Shown one piece after another: positions 48,963-63,800 of a stretch of DNA of 64,000 bases. Within the stretch, counting starts at the first letter, position 1. The number at the start of each line of letters is the position of its first letter. Below the pieces are notes generated by a model. The model saw only the letters and a program-made list of their open reading frames with translations, was not told where the DNA came from and made no database searches. A program made the position numbers and the translations under genes. Location: contig CAMGYJ010000005.1 of NCBI GenBank assembly GCA_946122785.1, forward strand, positions 67,530,200 to 67,594,199, read 5' to 3'. The stretch is from Linum tenue. Its lineage: Eukaryota > Streptophyta > Magnoliopsida > Malpighiales > Linaceae.

Positions 48963-51900
48963 TAAACCGCTTAATTTGTCATAATTAAAAGATGTGCACG
49001 AGTACAAACTATTAGGACCGAGTCCAAATTGCACGATAAGGTGGATTTGCACTCCAAATGTCTTGTAATGTTGATGGACATGTGATTCAATGATTGGTTT
49101 AGTTATATAAACACATAAACCGCTTAATTACGTCATAATGACAAGATATGCACGAGTACGAACTCTTAGTACCGAGTCCAAATTGCACAATAAGGTGGAT
49201 TTGCACTCCAAATGTCTTGTAATGTTGGTGGCCATGTGATTTAATGATTGGTTTAGTAATATAAACTCATAAACCGCTTAATTGTGTCATAATGACAAGA
49301 AGTGAATGATTACGAACTCTTAGTACAGAGTCCAAATTGTACAATAAGGTGGATTTTCACTCCAAATGTCTTGTAATGATGATAGACATGTGATTCTTTG
49401 ATTGCTTTAGTCATATAAAAACATAAACCGCTTAATTGTGTCATAATGACAAGATTTGCTCGAATACAAACTATTAGTAACGAGTCCAAATTGCACGATA
49501 AGGTGGATTTGCACTCAAAATGTCTTGTAATGTTGATGGACATGTGATTCAACGATTGGTTTAGTCATATAAACACATAAACCGCTTAATTGTGTCATAA
49601 TGAAAAGATGTGCACGAGTACGAACTCTTAGTACCTGGTCCAAATTGCACAATAAGGTGGATTGCACTCCAAATGTCTTGTAATGTTGATGGACATGTGA
49701 TTCAATGATTGGTTTAGTTATATAAACACATAAACCGCTTAATTGTGTCATAATGACAAGATATGCACGAGTACGAACTCTTAGTACCGAGTCCAAATTG
49801 GACAATAAGGCGGATTTGCACTCCAAATTTCTTGTAATGTTGGTGGACATGTGATTCAATGATTGGTTTAGTTATATAAACACATAAACCGCTTAATTGT
49901 GTCATAATGACAAGAAGTGAATGAGTACGAACTCTTAGTACCGAGTCCAAATTGTACAATAAGGTAGATTTTCACTCCAAATGTCTTGTAATGTTGATGG
50001 ACATGTGATTCAATGATTGGTTTAGTCATATAAACACATAAACCAGTTAATGGTGTCATAATGACAAGATTTGCACGAGTACAAACTATTAGTACCGAGT
50101 CCAAATTGCACGATAAGGTGGATTTGCACTCAAAATGTCTTGTAATGTTGATGGACATGTGATTCAATGATTGGTTTAGTCATATAAACTCATAAACCGC
50201 TTAATTGTGTCATAATGAAAAGATGTGCACGAGTACGAACTCTTAGTACCGGGTCCAAATTGCAAAATGAGGTGGATTTGCACTCCAAATGTCTTGTAAT
50301 GTGATGGACATATGATTCAATGATTGGTTTAGTTATATAAACACATAAACCGCTTAATTGTGTCATAATGACAAGATATGCACGAGTACGAACTCTTAGT
50401 ACCGAGTCCAAATTGGACAATAAGGCGGATTTGCACTCCAAATGTCTTGTAATGTTGGTGAACATTTGATTCAATGATTGGTTTAGTCATATAAACACAT
50501 AAACCGTTTAATTTTGTCATAATGAAAAGATGTGCACGAGTACAAACTATTAGTACCGAGTCCATATTGCACGATAAGGTGGATTTGCACTCCAGATTCT
50601 TTTAATGTTGATGAACGTGTGATTCAATGATTGGTTTAGTTATATAAACACATAAACCGCTTAATTATGTCATAATGACAAGATATGCACGAGTACGAAC
50701 TCTTAGTACCGAGTCCAAATTGCACAATAAGGTGGATTTGCACATCAAATGACTTGTAATGTTGGTGGCCATGTGATTTAATGATTGGTTTAGTAATATA
50801 AACTCATAAACCACTTAATTGTATCATAATGAAAAGATGTGCACGAGTACGAACTCTTAGTACCGGGTCCAAATTGCAAAATGAGGTGGATTTGCACTCC
50901 AAATGTCTTGTAATGTTGATGGACATTTGATTCAATGATTGGTTTAGTTATATAAACACATAAACCGCTTAATTGTGTCATAATGACAAGATATGCACGA
51001 GTACGAACTCTTAGTACCGAGTCCAAATTGGACAATAAGGCGCATTTGCACTCCAAATGTCTTGTAATGTTGGTGGCCATGTGATTTAATGATTGGTTTA
51101 GTAATATAAACTCATAAACCGCTTAATTGTGTCATAATGACAAGAAGTGAATGATTACGAACTCTTAGTACAGAGTCCAAATTGTACAATAAGGTGGATT
51201 TTCACTCCAAATGTCTTGTAATGATGATAGACATGTGATTCTTTGATTGCTTTAGTCATATAAAAACATAAACCGCTTAATTGTGTCATAATGACAAGAT
51301 TTGCTCGAATACAAACTATTAGTAACGAGTCCAAATTGCACGATAAGGTGGATTTGCACTCAAAATGTCTTGTAATGTTGATGGACATGTGATTCAACGA
51401 TTGGTTTAGTCATATAAACACATAAACCGCTTAATTGTGTCATAATGAAAAGATGTGCAAGAGTACGAACTCTTAGTACCTGGTCCAAATTGCACAATAA
51501 GGTGGATTACGCACTCCAAATGTCTTGTAATGTTGATGGACATGTGATTCAATGATTGGTTTAGTTTATAAAACACATAAACCGCTTAATTGTGTCATAA
51601 TGACAAGACGTGCACGAGTTCGAACTCTTAGTACCGAGTCCAAATTGCACAATAAGGCGGATTTGCACTCCAAATGTCTTGTAATGTTGGTGGACATGTG
51701 ATTCAATGATTGGTTTAGTTATATAAACACATAAACCGCTTAATTGTGTCATAATGACAAGAAGTGAATGAGTACGAACTCTTAGTACCGAGTCCAAATT
51801 GTACAATAAGGTAGATTTTCACTCCAAATGTCTTGTAATGTTGATGGACATGTGATTCAATGATTGGTTTAGTCATATAAACACATAAACCAGTTAATGG

Positions 51901-52140
51901 TGTCATAATGACAAGATTTGCACGAGTACAAAATATTAGTACCGAGTCCAAATTGCACGATAAGGTGGATTTGCACTCAAAATGTCTTGTAATGTTGATG
52001 GACATGTGATTCAATGATTGGTTTAGTCATATAAACTCATAAACCGCTTAATTGTGTCATAATGAAAAGATGTGCACGAGTACGAACTCTTAGTACCGGG
52101 TCCAAATTGCAAAATGAGGTGGATTTGCACTCCAAATGTC
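48925..52140 (-). repeat. higher-order block, copy 1 (paired with 55385-58597)
   Basis: About 3.2 kb whose variant-monomer order is repeated 6457-6461 bp downstream. Landmarks pair at 49310/55771, 50329/56789, 50790/57250, 51155/57614 and 51715/58172. Within each copy a 1845-bp (12-monomer) period is also visible (49310/51155). Confidence 0.8.
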
Positions 52141-55100
52141 TAGTAATGTTGGTGGACATGTGATTCAATGATTGGTTTAGTCATATAAACATATAAACCG
52201 CTTAATTGTGTCATAATGACAAGAAGTGAATGAGTACGAACTCTTAGTACCGAGTCCAAATTGTACAATAAGGTGGATTTGCACTCAAATGTCTTGTAAT
52301 GTTGATGGACATGTGATTCAATGATTGGTTTAGTCATATAAACACATAAACCGCTTAATTGTGTCATAATGAAAAGATGTGCACGAGTACGAACTCTTAG
52401 TACCGGGTCCAAATTGCACAATAAGGTGGATTGCACTCCAAATGTCTTGTAATGTTGATGGACATGTGATTCAATGATTGGTTTAGTTATATAAACACAT
52501 AAACCGCTTAGTTGTGTCATAATGACAAGATATGCACGAGTACGAACTCTTAGTACCGAGTCCAAATTGGACAATAAAGCGGATTTGCACTCCAAATTTC
52601 TTGTAATGTTGGTGGACATGTGATTCAATGATTGGTTTAGTCATATAAACACATAAACCGCTTAATTGTGTCATAATGACAAGAAATGAATGAGTACGAA
52701 CTCTTACTACCGAGTCCAAATTGTACAATAAGGTGGATTTTCACTCCAAATGTCTTGTAATGTTGATGGACATGTGATTCAATGATTGGTTTAGTCATAT
52801 AAACACATAAACCGGTTAATGGTGTCATAATGACAAGATTTGCACGAGTACAAACTATTAGTACCGAGTCCAAATTGCACGATAAGGTGGATTTGCACTC
52901 CAAATGTCTTGTAATGTTGATGGACATGTGATTCAATGATTGGTTTAGTTATATAAACACATAAACCGCTTAATTACGTCATAATGACAAGATATGCACG
53001 AGTACGAACTCTTAGTACCGAGTCCAAATTGCACAATAAGGTGGATTTGCACTCCAAATGTCTTGTAATGTTGGTGGCCATGTGATTTAATGATTGGTTT
53101 AGTAATATAAACTCATAAACCGCTTAATTGTGTCATAATGACAAGAAGTGAATGATTACGAACTCTTAGTACAGAGTCCAAATTGTACAATAAGGTGGAT
53201 TTTCACTCCAAATGTCTTGTAATGTTGATAGACATGTGATTCTTTGATTGCTTTAGTCATATAAAAACATTACCCGCTTAATTGTGTCATAATGACAAGA
53301 TTTGCACGAATACAAACTATTAGTAAAGAGTCCAAATTGCACGATAAGGTGGATTTGCACTCAAAATGTCTTGTAATGTTGATGGACATGTGATTCAATG
53401 ATTGGTTTAGTCATATAAACACATAAACCGCTTAATTGTGTCATAATGAAAAGATGTGCACGAGTACGAACTCTTAGTACCGGTTCCAAATTGCACAATA
53501 AGGTGGATTGCACTCCAAATGTCTTGTAATGTTGATGGACATGTGATTCAATGATTGGTTTAGTTATACAAACACATAAACCGCTTAATTGTGTCATAAT
53601 GACAAGATATGCACGAGTACGAACTCTTAGTACCGAGTCCAAATTGGACAATAAGGCGGATTTGCACTCCAAATTTCTTGTAATGTTGGTGGACATGTGA
53701 TTCAATGATTGGTTTAGTCATATAAACACATAAACCGCTTAATTGTGTCATAATCACAAGAAGTGAATGAGTACGAACTCTTAGTACCGAGTCCAAATTA
53801 TACGATAAGGTGGATTTTCACTCCAAATGTCTTGTAATGTTGATGGACATGTGATTCAATGATTGGTTTAGTCATATAAACACATAAACCGGTTAATGGT
53901 GTCATAATGACAAGATTTGCACGAGTACAAACTATTAGTACCGAGTCCAAATTGCACGATAAGGTGGATTTGCACTCAAAATGTCTTGTAATGTTGATGG
54001 ACATGTGATTCAATGATTGGTTTAGTCATATAAACACATAAACCGCTTAATTGTGTCATAATGAAAAGATGTGCACGAGTACGAACTCTTAGTACCGGGT
54101 CCAAATTGCAAAATAAGGTGGATTTGCACTCCAAATGTCTTGTAATGTTGATGGACATTTGATTCAATGATTGGTTTAGTTATATAAACACATAAACCGC
54201 TTAATTGTGTCATAATGACAAGATATGCACGAGTACGAACTCTTAGTACCGAGTCCAAATTGGACAATAAGGCGGATTTGCACTCCAAATGTCTTGTAAT
54301 GTTGGTGAACATTTGATTCAATGATTGGTTTAGTCATATAAACACATAAACCGCCTAATTGTGTCATAATGACAAGAAGTGAATGAGTACGAACTCTTAG
54401 TACCGAGTCCAAATTGTACAATAAGGTCGATTTGCACTTCAAATGTCTTGGAATGTTGATGGACATGTGATTCAATGATTGGTTTAGTCATATAAACACA
54501 TAAACCGTTTAATTTAGTCATAATGAAAAGATGTGCACGAGTACGAACTCTTAGTACCGAGTCCAAATTGCACAATAAGGTGGATTTGCGCTCCAAATGT
54601 CTTGTAATGTTCGTGGACATGTGATTCAATGATTTGTTAAATAATATAAACACATAAACCGCTTAATTGTGTCATAATGACAAGAAGTGAATGAGTACGA
54701 ACTCTTAGTACCGAGTCCAAATTGTACAATAAGGTGGATTTGCACTCCAAATGTCTTGTAATGTTGATGGACATGTGATTCAATGATTGGTTTAGTCATA
54801 TAAACACATAAACCGTTTAATTTTGTCATAATGAAAAGATGTGCACGAGTACAAACTATTAGTACCGAGTCCAAATTGCATGATAAGGTGGATTTGCACT
54901 CCAAATGTCTTGTAATGTTGATGAACATGTGATTCAATGATTGGTTTAGTTATATAAACACATAAACCGCTTAATTATGTCATAATGACAAGATATGCAC
55001 GAGTACGAACTCTTAGTACCGAGTCCAAATTGCACAATAAGGTGGATTTGCACTCCAAATGTCTTGTAATGTTGGTGGCCATGTGATTTAATGATTGGTT

Positions 55101-55384
55101 TAGTAATATAAAGTCATAAACCGCTTAATTGTATCATAATGACAAGAAGTGAATGATTACGAACTCTTAGTACCGACTCCAAATTGTACAATAAGGTGGA
55201 TTTTCACTCCAAATGTCTTGTAATGTTGATAGACATGTAATTCTTTGATTGCTTTAGTCATAAAAACATAAACCGCTTAATTGTGTCATAATGACAAGAT
55301 TTGCACGAATACAAACTATTAGTAACGAGTCCAAATTGCACGATAAGGTGGATTTTCACTCAAAATGTCTTGTAATGTTGATGG

Positions 55385-58300
55385 ACATGTGATTCAATGA
55401 TTGGTTTAGTCATATAAACACATAAACCGCTTAATTTTGTCATAATTAAAAGATGTGCACGAGTACAAACTATTAGGACCGAGTCCAAATTGCACGATAA
55501 GGTGGATTTGCACTCCAAATGTCTTGTAATGTTGATGGACATGTGATTCAATGATTGGTTTAGTTATATAAACACATAAACCGCTTAATTACGTCATAAT
55601 GACAAGATATGCACGAGTACGAACTCTTAGTACCGAGTCCAAATTGCACAATAAGGTGGATTTGCACTCCAAATGTCTTGTAATGTTGGTGGCCATGTGA
55701 TTTAATGATTGGTTTAGTAATATAAACTCATAAACCGCTTAATTGTGTCATAATGACAAGAAGTGAATGATTACGAACTCTTAGTACAGAGTCCAAATTG
55801 TACAATAAGGTGGATTTTCACTCCAAATGTCTTGTAATGATGATAGACATGTGATTCTTTGATTGCTTTAGTCATATAAAAACATAAACCGCTTAATTGT
55901 GTCATAATGACAAGATTTGCTCGAATACAAACTATTAGTAACGAGTCCAAATTGCACGATAAGGTGGATTTGCACTCAAAATGTCTTGTAATGTTGATGG
56001 ACATGTGATTCAACGATTGGTTTAGTCATATAAACACATAAACCGCTTAATTGTGTCATAATGAAAAGATGTGCACGAGTACGAACTCTTAGTACCTGGT
56101 CCAAATTGCACAATAAGGTGGATTGCACTCCAAATGTCTTGTAATGTTGATGGACATGTGATTCAATGATTGGTTTAGTTATATAAACATAAACCGCTTA
56201 ATTGTGTCATAATGACAAGATATGCACGAGTACGAACTCTTAGTACCGAGTCCAAATTGGACAATAAGGCGGATTTGCACTCCAAATTTCTTGTAATGTT
56301 GGTGGACATGTGATTCAATGATTGGTTTAGTTATATAAACACATAAACCGCTTAATTGTGTCATAATGACAAGAAGTGAATGAGTACGAACTCTTAGTAC
56401 CGAGTCCAAATTGTACAATAAGGTAGATTTTCACTCCAAATGTCTTGTAATGTTGATGGACATGTGATTCAATGATTGGTTTAGTCATATAAACACATAA
56501 ACCAGTTAATGGTGTCATAATGACAAGATTTGCACGAGTACAAACTATTAGTACCGAGTCCAAATTGCACGATAAGGTGGATTTGCACTCAAAATGTCTT
56601 GTAATGTTGATGGACATGTGATTCAATGATTGGTTTAGTCATATAAACTCATAAACCGCTTAATTGTGTCATAATGAAAAGATGTGCACGAGTACGAACT
56701 CTTAGTACCGGGTCCAAATTGCAAAATGAGGTGGATTTGCACTCCAAATGTCTTGTAATGTTGATGGACATTTGATTCAATGATTGGTTTAGTTATATAA
56801 ACACATAAACCGCTTAATTGTGTCATAATGACAAGATATGCACGAGTACGAACTCTTAGTACCGAGTCCAAATTGGACAATAAGGCGGATTTGCACTCCA
56901 AATGTCTTGTAATGTTGGTGAACATTTGATTCAATGATTGGTTTAGTCATATAAACACATAAACCGTTTAATTTTGTCATAATGAAAAGATGTGCACGAG
57001 TACAAACTATTAGTACCGAGTCCATATTGCACGATAAGGTGGATTTGCACTCCAGATTCTTGTAATGTTGATGAACGTGTGATTCAATGATTGGTTTAGT
57101 TATATAAACACATAAACCGCTTAATTATGTCATAATGACAAGATATGCACGAGTACGAACTCTTAGTACCGAGTCCAAATTGCACAATAAGGTGGATTTG
57201 CACATCAAATGACTTGTAATGTTGGTGGCCATGTGATTTAATGATTGGTTTAGTAATATAAACTCATAAACCACTTAATTGTATCATAATGAAAAGATGT
57301 GCACGAGTACGAACTCTTAGTACCGGGTCCAAATTGCAAAATGAGGTGGATTTGCACTCCAAATGTCTTGTAATGTTGATGGACATTTGATTCAATGATT
57401 GGTTTAGTTATATAAACACATAAACCGCTTAATTGTGTCATAATGACAAGATATGCACGAGTACGAACTCTTAGTACCGAGTCCAAATTGGACAATAAGG
57501 CGCATTTGCACTCCAAATGTCTTGTAATGTTGGTGGCCATGTGATTTAATGATTGGTTTAGTAATATAACTCATAAACCGCTTAATTGTGTCATAATGAC
57601 AAGAAGTGAATGATTACGAACTCTTAGTACAGAGTCCAAATTGTACAATAAGGTGGATTTTCACTCCAAATGTCTTGTAATGATGATAGACATGTGATTC
57701 TTTGATTGCTTTAGTCATATAAAAACATAAACCGCTTAATTGTGTCATAATGACAAGATTTGCTCGAATACAAACTATTAGTAACGAGTCCAAATTGCAC
57801 GATAAGGTGGATTTGCACTCAAAATGTCTTGTAATGTTGATGGACATGTGATTCAACGATTGGTTTAGTCATATAAACACATAAACCGCTTAATTGTGTC
57901 ATAATGAAAAGATGTGCAAGAGTACGAACTCTTAGTACCTGGTCCAAATTGCACAATAAGGTGGATTGCACTCCAAATGTCTTGTAATGTTGATGGACAT
58001 GTGATTCAATGATTGGTTTAGTTATATAAACACATAAACCGCTTAATTGTGTCATAATGACAAGATATGCACGAGTTCGAACTCTTAGTACCGAGTCCAA
58101 ATTGGACAATAAGGCGGATTTGCACTCCAAATTTCTTGTAATGTTGGTGGACATGTGATTCAATGATTGGTTTAGTTATATAAACACATAAACCGCTTAA
58201 TTGTGTCATAATGACAAGAAGTGAATGAGTACGAACTCTTAGTACCGAGTCCAAATTGTACAATAAGGTAGATTTTCACTCCAAATGTCTTGTAATGTTG

Positions 58301-58597
58301 ATGGACATGTGATTCAATGATTGGTTTAGTCATATAAACACATAAACCAGTTAATGGTGTCATAATGACAAGATTTGCACGAGTACAAAATATTAGTACC
58401 GAGTCCAAATTGCACGATAAGGTGGATTTGCACTCAAATGTCTTGTAATGTTGATGGACATGTGATTCAATGATTGGTTTAGTCATATAAACTCATAAAC
58501 CGCTTAATTGTGTCATAATGAAAAGATGTGCACGAGTACGAACTCTTAGTACCGGGTCCAAATTGCAAAATGAGGTGGATTTGCACTCCAAATGTCT
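55385..58597 (-). repeat. higher-order block, copy 2 (paired with 48925-52140)
   Basis: Second copy of the 3.2-kb block. Its internal 12-monomer period continues further right (57614 vs 55771, 58633 vs 56789, 59094 vs 57250), to about 59370. Few differences from copy 1 are visible, for example near 50304/56764 and 50600/57061. Confidence 0.8.
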
Positions 58598-60869
58598 TGT
58601 AATGTTGATGGACATTTGATTCAATGATTGGTTTAGTTATATAAACACATAAACCGCTTAATTGTGTCATAATGACAAGATATGCACGAGTACGAACTCT
58701 TAGTACCGAGTCCAAATTGGACAATAAGGCGGATTTGCACTCCAAATGTCTTGTAATGTTGGTGAACATTTGATTCAATGATTGGTTTAGTCATATAAAC
58801 ACATAAACCGTTTAATTTTGTCATAATGAAAAGATGTGCACGAGTACAAACTATTAGTACCGAGTCCATATTGCACGATAAGGTGGATTTGCACTCCAGA
58901 TTCTTGTAATGTTGATGAACGTGTGATTCAATGATTGGTTTAGTTATATAAACACATAAACCGCTTAATTATGTCATAATGACAAGATATGCACGAGTAC
59001 GAACTCTTAGTACCGAGTCCAAATTGCACAATAAGGTGGATTTGCACATCAAATGACTTGTAATGTTGGTGGCCATGTGATTTAATGATTGGTTTAGTAA
59101 TATAAACTCATAAACCACTTAATTGTATCATAATGAAAAGATGTGCACGAGTACGAACTCTTAGTACCGGGTCCAAATTGCAAAATGAGGTGGATTTGCA
59201 CTCCAAATGTCTTGTAATGTTGATGGACATTTGATTCAATGATTGGTTTAGTTATATAAACACATAAACCGCTTAATTGTGTCATAATGACAAGATATGC
59301 ACGAGTACGAACTCTTAGTACCGAGTCCAAATTGGACAATAAGGCGCATTTGCACTCCAAATTTCTTGTAATGTTGGTGGACATGTGATTCAATGATTGG
59401 TTTAGTTATATAAACACATAAACCGCTTAATTGTGTCATAATGACAAGAAGTGAATGAGTACGAACTCTTAGTACCGAGTCCAAATTGTACAATAAGGTA
59501 GATTTTCACTCCAAATGTCTTGTAATGTTGATGGACATGTGATTCAATGATTGGTTTAGTCATATAAACACATAAACCGCTTAATTGTGTCATAATGACA
59601 AGAAGTGAATAAGTACGAACTCTTAGTACCGAGTCCAAATTGTACAATAAGGTCGATTTGCACTTCAAATGTCTTGTAATGTTGATGGACATGTGATTCA
59701 ATGATTGGTTTAATCATATAAACACATAAACCGTTTAATTTAGTCATAATGAAAAGATGTGCACGAGTACGAACTCTTAGTACCGAGTCCAAATTGCCCA
59801 ATAAGGTGGATTTGCGCTCCAAATGTCTTGTAATGTTGGTGGACATGTGATTCAATGATTTGTTAAATTATATAAACACATAAACCGCTTAATTGTGTCA
59901 TAATGACAAGAAGTGAATGAGTACGAACTCTTAGTACCGAGTCCAAATTGTACAATAAGGTGGATTTGCACTCCAAATGTCTTGTAATGTTGATGGACAT
60001 GTGATTCAATGATTGGTTTAGTCATATAAACACATAAACCGTTTAATTTTGTCATAATGAAAAGATGTGCACGAGTACAAACTATTAGTACCGAGTCCAA
60101 ATTGCACGATAAGGTGGATTTGCACTCCAGATTCTTGTAATGTTGATGAACATGTGATTCAATGATTGGTTTAGTTATATAAACACATAAACCGCTTAAT
60201 TATGTCATAATGACAAGATATGCACGAGTACGAACTCTTAGTACCGAGTCCAAATTGCACAATAAGGTGGATTTGCACATCAAATGACTTGTAATGTTGG
60301 TGGCCATGTGATTTAATGATTGGTTTAGTAATATAAACTCATAAACCGCTTAATTGTATCATAATGACAAGAAGTGAATGATTACGAACTCTTAGTACCG
60401 AGTCCAAATCGTACAATAAGGTGGATTTTCACTCCAAATGTCTTGTAATGTTGATAGACATGTGATTCTTTGATTGATTTAGTCATATAAAAACATAAAT
60501 CGCTTAATTGTGTCATAATGACAAGATTTGCACGAATACAAACTATTAGTAACGAGTCCAAATTGCACGATAAGGTGGATTTTCACTCAAAATGTCTTGT
60601 AATGTTGATGTACATGTGTTTCAATGATTGGTTTAGTCATATAAACACATAAACCGCTTAATTTTGTCATAATGAAAAGATGTGCACGAGTACAAACTAT
60701 TAGTACCGAGTCCAAATTGCACGATAAGGTGGATTTGCACTCCAAATGTCTTGTAATGTTGATGGACATGTGATTCAATGATTGGTTTAGTTATATAAAC
60801 ACATAAACCGCTTAATTATGTCATAATGACAAGATATGCACGAGTACGAACTCTTAGTACCGAGTCCAA

Positions 60870-60885
60870 ATTGCACAACCAATCA
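60870..60885. other. satellite orientation switch
   Basis: Upstream, a monomer is read as ...gtccaaattgcacaa. At 60879 it is replaced by ccaatcaatgaat..., which belongs to the reverse complement of a different part of the unit. Everything after this point is inverted satellite. The junction has about two bases of shared sequence (AA). It could be an inversion breakpoint, a join between two oppositely oriented arrays, or an assembly join. Confidence 0.9.
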
Positions 60886-63800
60886 ATGAATAACATGTCC
60901 ATAAACATTACTAGACATTTGGAGCACAAAACCTCCTTATTGTACAATTTGGGTGTTAATAAGAGTTCGTACTTGTGCATGTTATATCATTACGACACAA
61001 TTAAGTTGTTTATGTATGTATATGAGCAAAAAAAGCAATGAATCACATGTCCATCAACATTACTAGACATTTGGAGTTCGAACCCAACTTATTATACACT
61101 TTGGACTCAGTAATAAGTGTTCGTACTCGTGCACGTTATGTGATTACGACACAATTAAGCTTTTTATGCGTTCAAATGACTAAACAAATCAATGAATCAC
61201 ATGTTCATCTACATCAGTAGACCTATGGATCACGAATCCACCTTATTGTCCAATTCGGACTCAGTAATAAGAGTTTGTACTCGTGCATATCTTGTCATTA
61301 AAACAAAATTAAGTGGTTTATGTGATTAGATGACTAAAAAAATTAATGAATCACATATCCTTGAACATTACTAGACATTTGGAGCTCGAATTTGGACACG
61401 GTAATAAGTGTTCGTACTCGTGCACGTTTTGTCATTACGACACGATTAAGCTGTTTATGTGTTTATTTGACTAAACCAATAAATGAATCAAATGTCTATC
61501 AACATTAAAAGACATTCGGATTGAAAATCCACCTTATTGTACAATTTGAACTCGATACTAAGAGTTCGTACTCGTGCACGTCTTGTCATTATGACACAAT
61601 TAAGCGGTTTATATGTATATATGACTAAATCAACCATTAAATCACATGTCTATCAACATTACAAGACATTTGGAGTGCAAATTCACCTTATTGTACAATT
61701 TCGACACGGTAATCAGAGTTCGTACTTGTGCACGCTTTTTCATTACGACACAATTAAGCGGTTTATTTGTTTATATAACTAAACCAACAATTGAATCACA
61801 TATCCATGAACATTGAAAGACATTTGGATTGAAAATCGACCTTATTGTACAATTTGGACTCGGTACTAAGAGTTCGTACTCCTACACGTCTTGTCATTAT
61901 GACTCAATTAAGCGGTTTATGTGTATATATGAGTAAATCAATCATTGAATCACATGTACATCAACATTACAAGACATTTGGATCACGAAACCACCTTATT
62001 GTACAATTTGGAGTCGGTAATAAGAGTTCGTACTTGTGCACGTTTTGTCATTACGAGACAATTAAGTTGTTTATGTATTTATATGAGAAAACAAATCAAT
62101 GAATCACATGTCCATCAACATTACTAGACATTTGGAGTTCGAATCCAACTTATTATACACTTTGGACCTGTAATAAGTGTACGTACTCATGCACGTTTTG
62201 TCATTTCGACACAATTAAGCGTTTTTTGCGTTTATATGACTAAACAAATCAATGAATCACATGTCCATCAACACTACTAGACATTTGGAGCATGAATCCA
62301 CCTTACTGTACAATTTGGCTTCGGTAATAAGAGTTCGTACTCGTACACGTTTTGTCATTACGACACTATTAACTGTTTTATGTGTTTATATGACTAAACA
62401 TATCAATGAATCACATGTCCATCAACATCTCTAGCCTTTGGAGCACGAATCCACCTTCTTGTACAATTTGGACTCAGTAATAAGAGTTCGAACTCGTGCA
62501 CGTTTTGTCATTACGACACAATTATGTGGGTTAGGTGTTTATCTGACTAAACCAATCAATGAATCATATGTCCATAAACTAACTAGACATTTGGAGCACA
62601 AAACCACCTTATTGTACAATTTGGACACGGTTATAAGAGTTCGTACTCGTGCACGTCTTGTCATTATGACACAATTAAGCGGTTTATTTGTTTATATGTC
62701 TAGACCAATCAATGAATCACATGTCCATCAACATTACCAAACATTTGTTGCAAGAATCCTACTTATTGTTCAATGTGGACTCGGTACTACGAGTTCGTAC
62801 TTGTGCATGTTTTGTCATTACGACATAATTAAGTTGTTTATGTATATATATGAGCAAACAAATCAATGAATAACATGTCCATCAACATTAGCAGACATTT
62901 GGAGTTCGAATCCAACTTATTATACACTTGGGACTCGGTAATAAGTGTTTGTAGTCGTGCACGTTTTGTCATTACAACAGACTTAAGCATTTTATGCGTT
63001 TATATGATTAAACAAATCAGTGAATCACATTTCCATCAACACTATTTGGAGCATGAATCCACCTTACTGTACAATATGGCTTCGGTAATAAGAGTTCGTA
63101 CTCGTGCATGTTTTGTCATTACGACACAATTAAGCGGTTTATGTGTTTATATGACTCAACCAATCAATGAATCACATGTCCATCAACATTACTAGACATT
63201 TGGAGCACAAATCCACCTTATTGTACAATTTGGACTCGGTAATAAGATTTCGTACTCGTGCACGTTTTGTCATTACGACACAATTAAGCGGTTTATGTGT
63301 TTATATGACTCAACCAATCAATGAATCACATGTCCATCAACATTACTAGACATTTGGAGCACGAATCCACCTTATTGTACAATTTGGACTCGGTAATAAG
63401 AGTTCGTACTCGTGCACGTTTTGTCATTACGACACAATTAAGCGGTTTATGTGTTTATATGACTCAACAATCAATGAATCACATGTCCATCTACATTACT
63501 AGACATTTGGAATTCGAATCCAGCTTATTGCACAATTTGGACTCGGTAATAATAGTTCGTACTTGTGCATGTTTAGCCATTACTGCACAATTAAGCTGTT
63601 TATGCGTTTATATGACTAAACAAATGAATGAATCACATGTCCTTTAGCATCACTAGACCTTTGGAGCTCGAATTCACATTATTTTACCATTTAGACACGG
63701 TAATAAGTGTTCGTACTCGTGCACGTTTTGTCATTACGACACGATTAAGCTGTTTATGTGTTTATATGACTAAACCAATCAATGAATTAAATGTCTATCA

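Larger units (their letters stand above)
45578..60878 (-). repeat. 154-bp satellite array C (about 99 monomers)
   Basis: Same satellite and orientation as arrays A and B. The first monomers (45816-47190) match the last ones before the retrotransposon (33604-34830), as expected for neighbouring higher-order units. Contains large duplicated blocks (listed separately). It ends abruptly at about 60878, where the unit orientation flips. No genes. Confidence 0.97.

Noticed and set aside
52140..52628. 162-aa frame, the longest in the satellite
   Set aside because: It is three monomers joined because one- or two-base deletions reset the frame. The translation is again the periodic satellite pattern.
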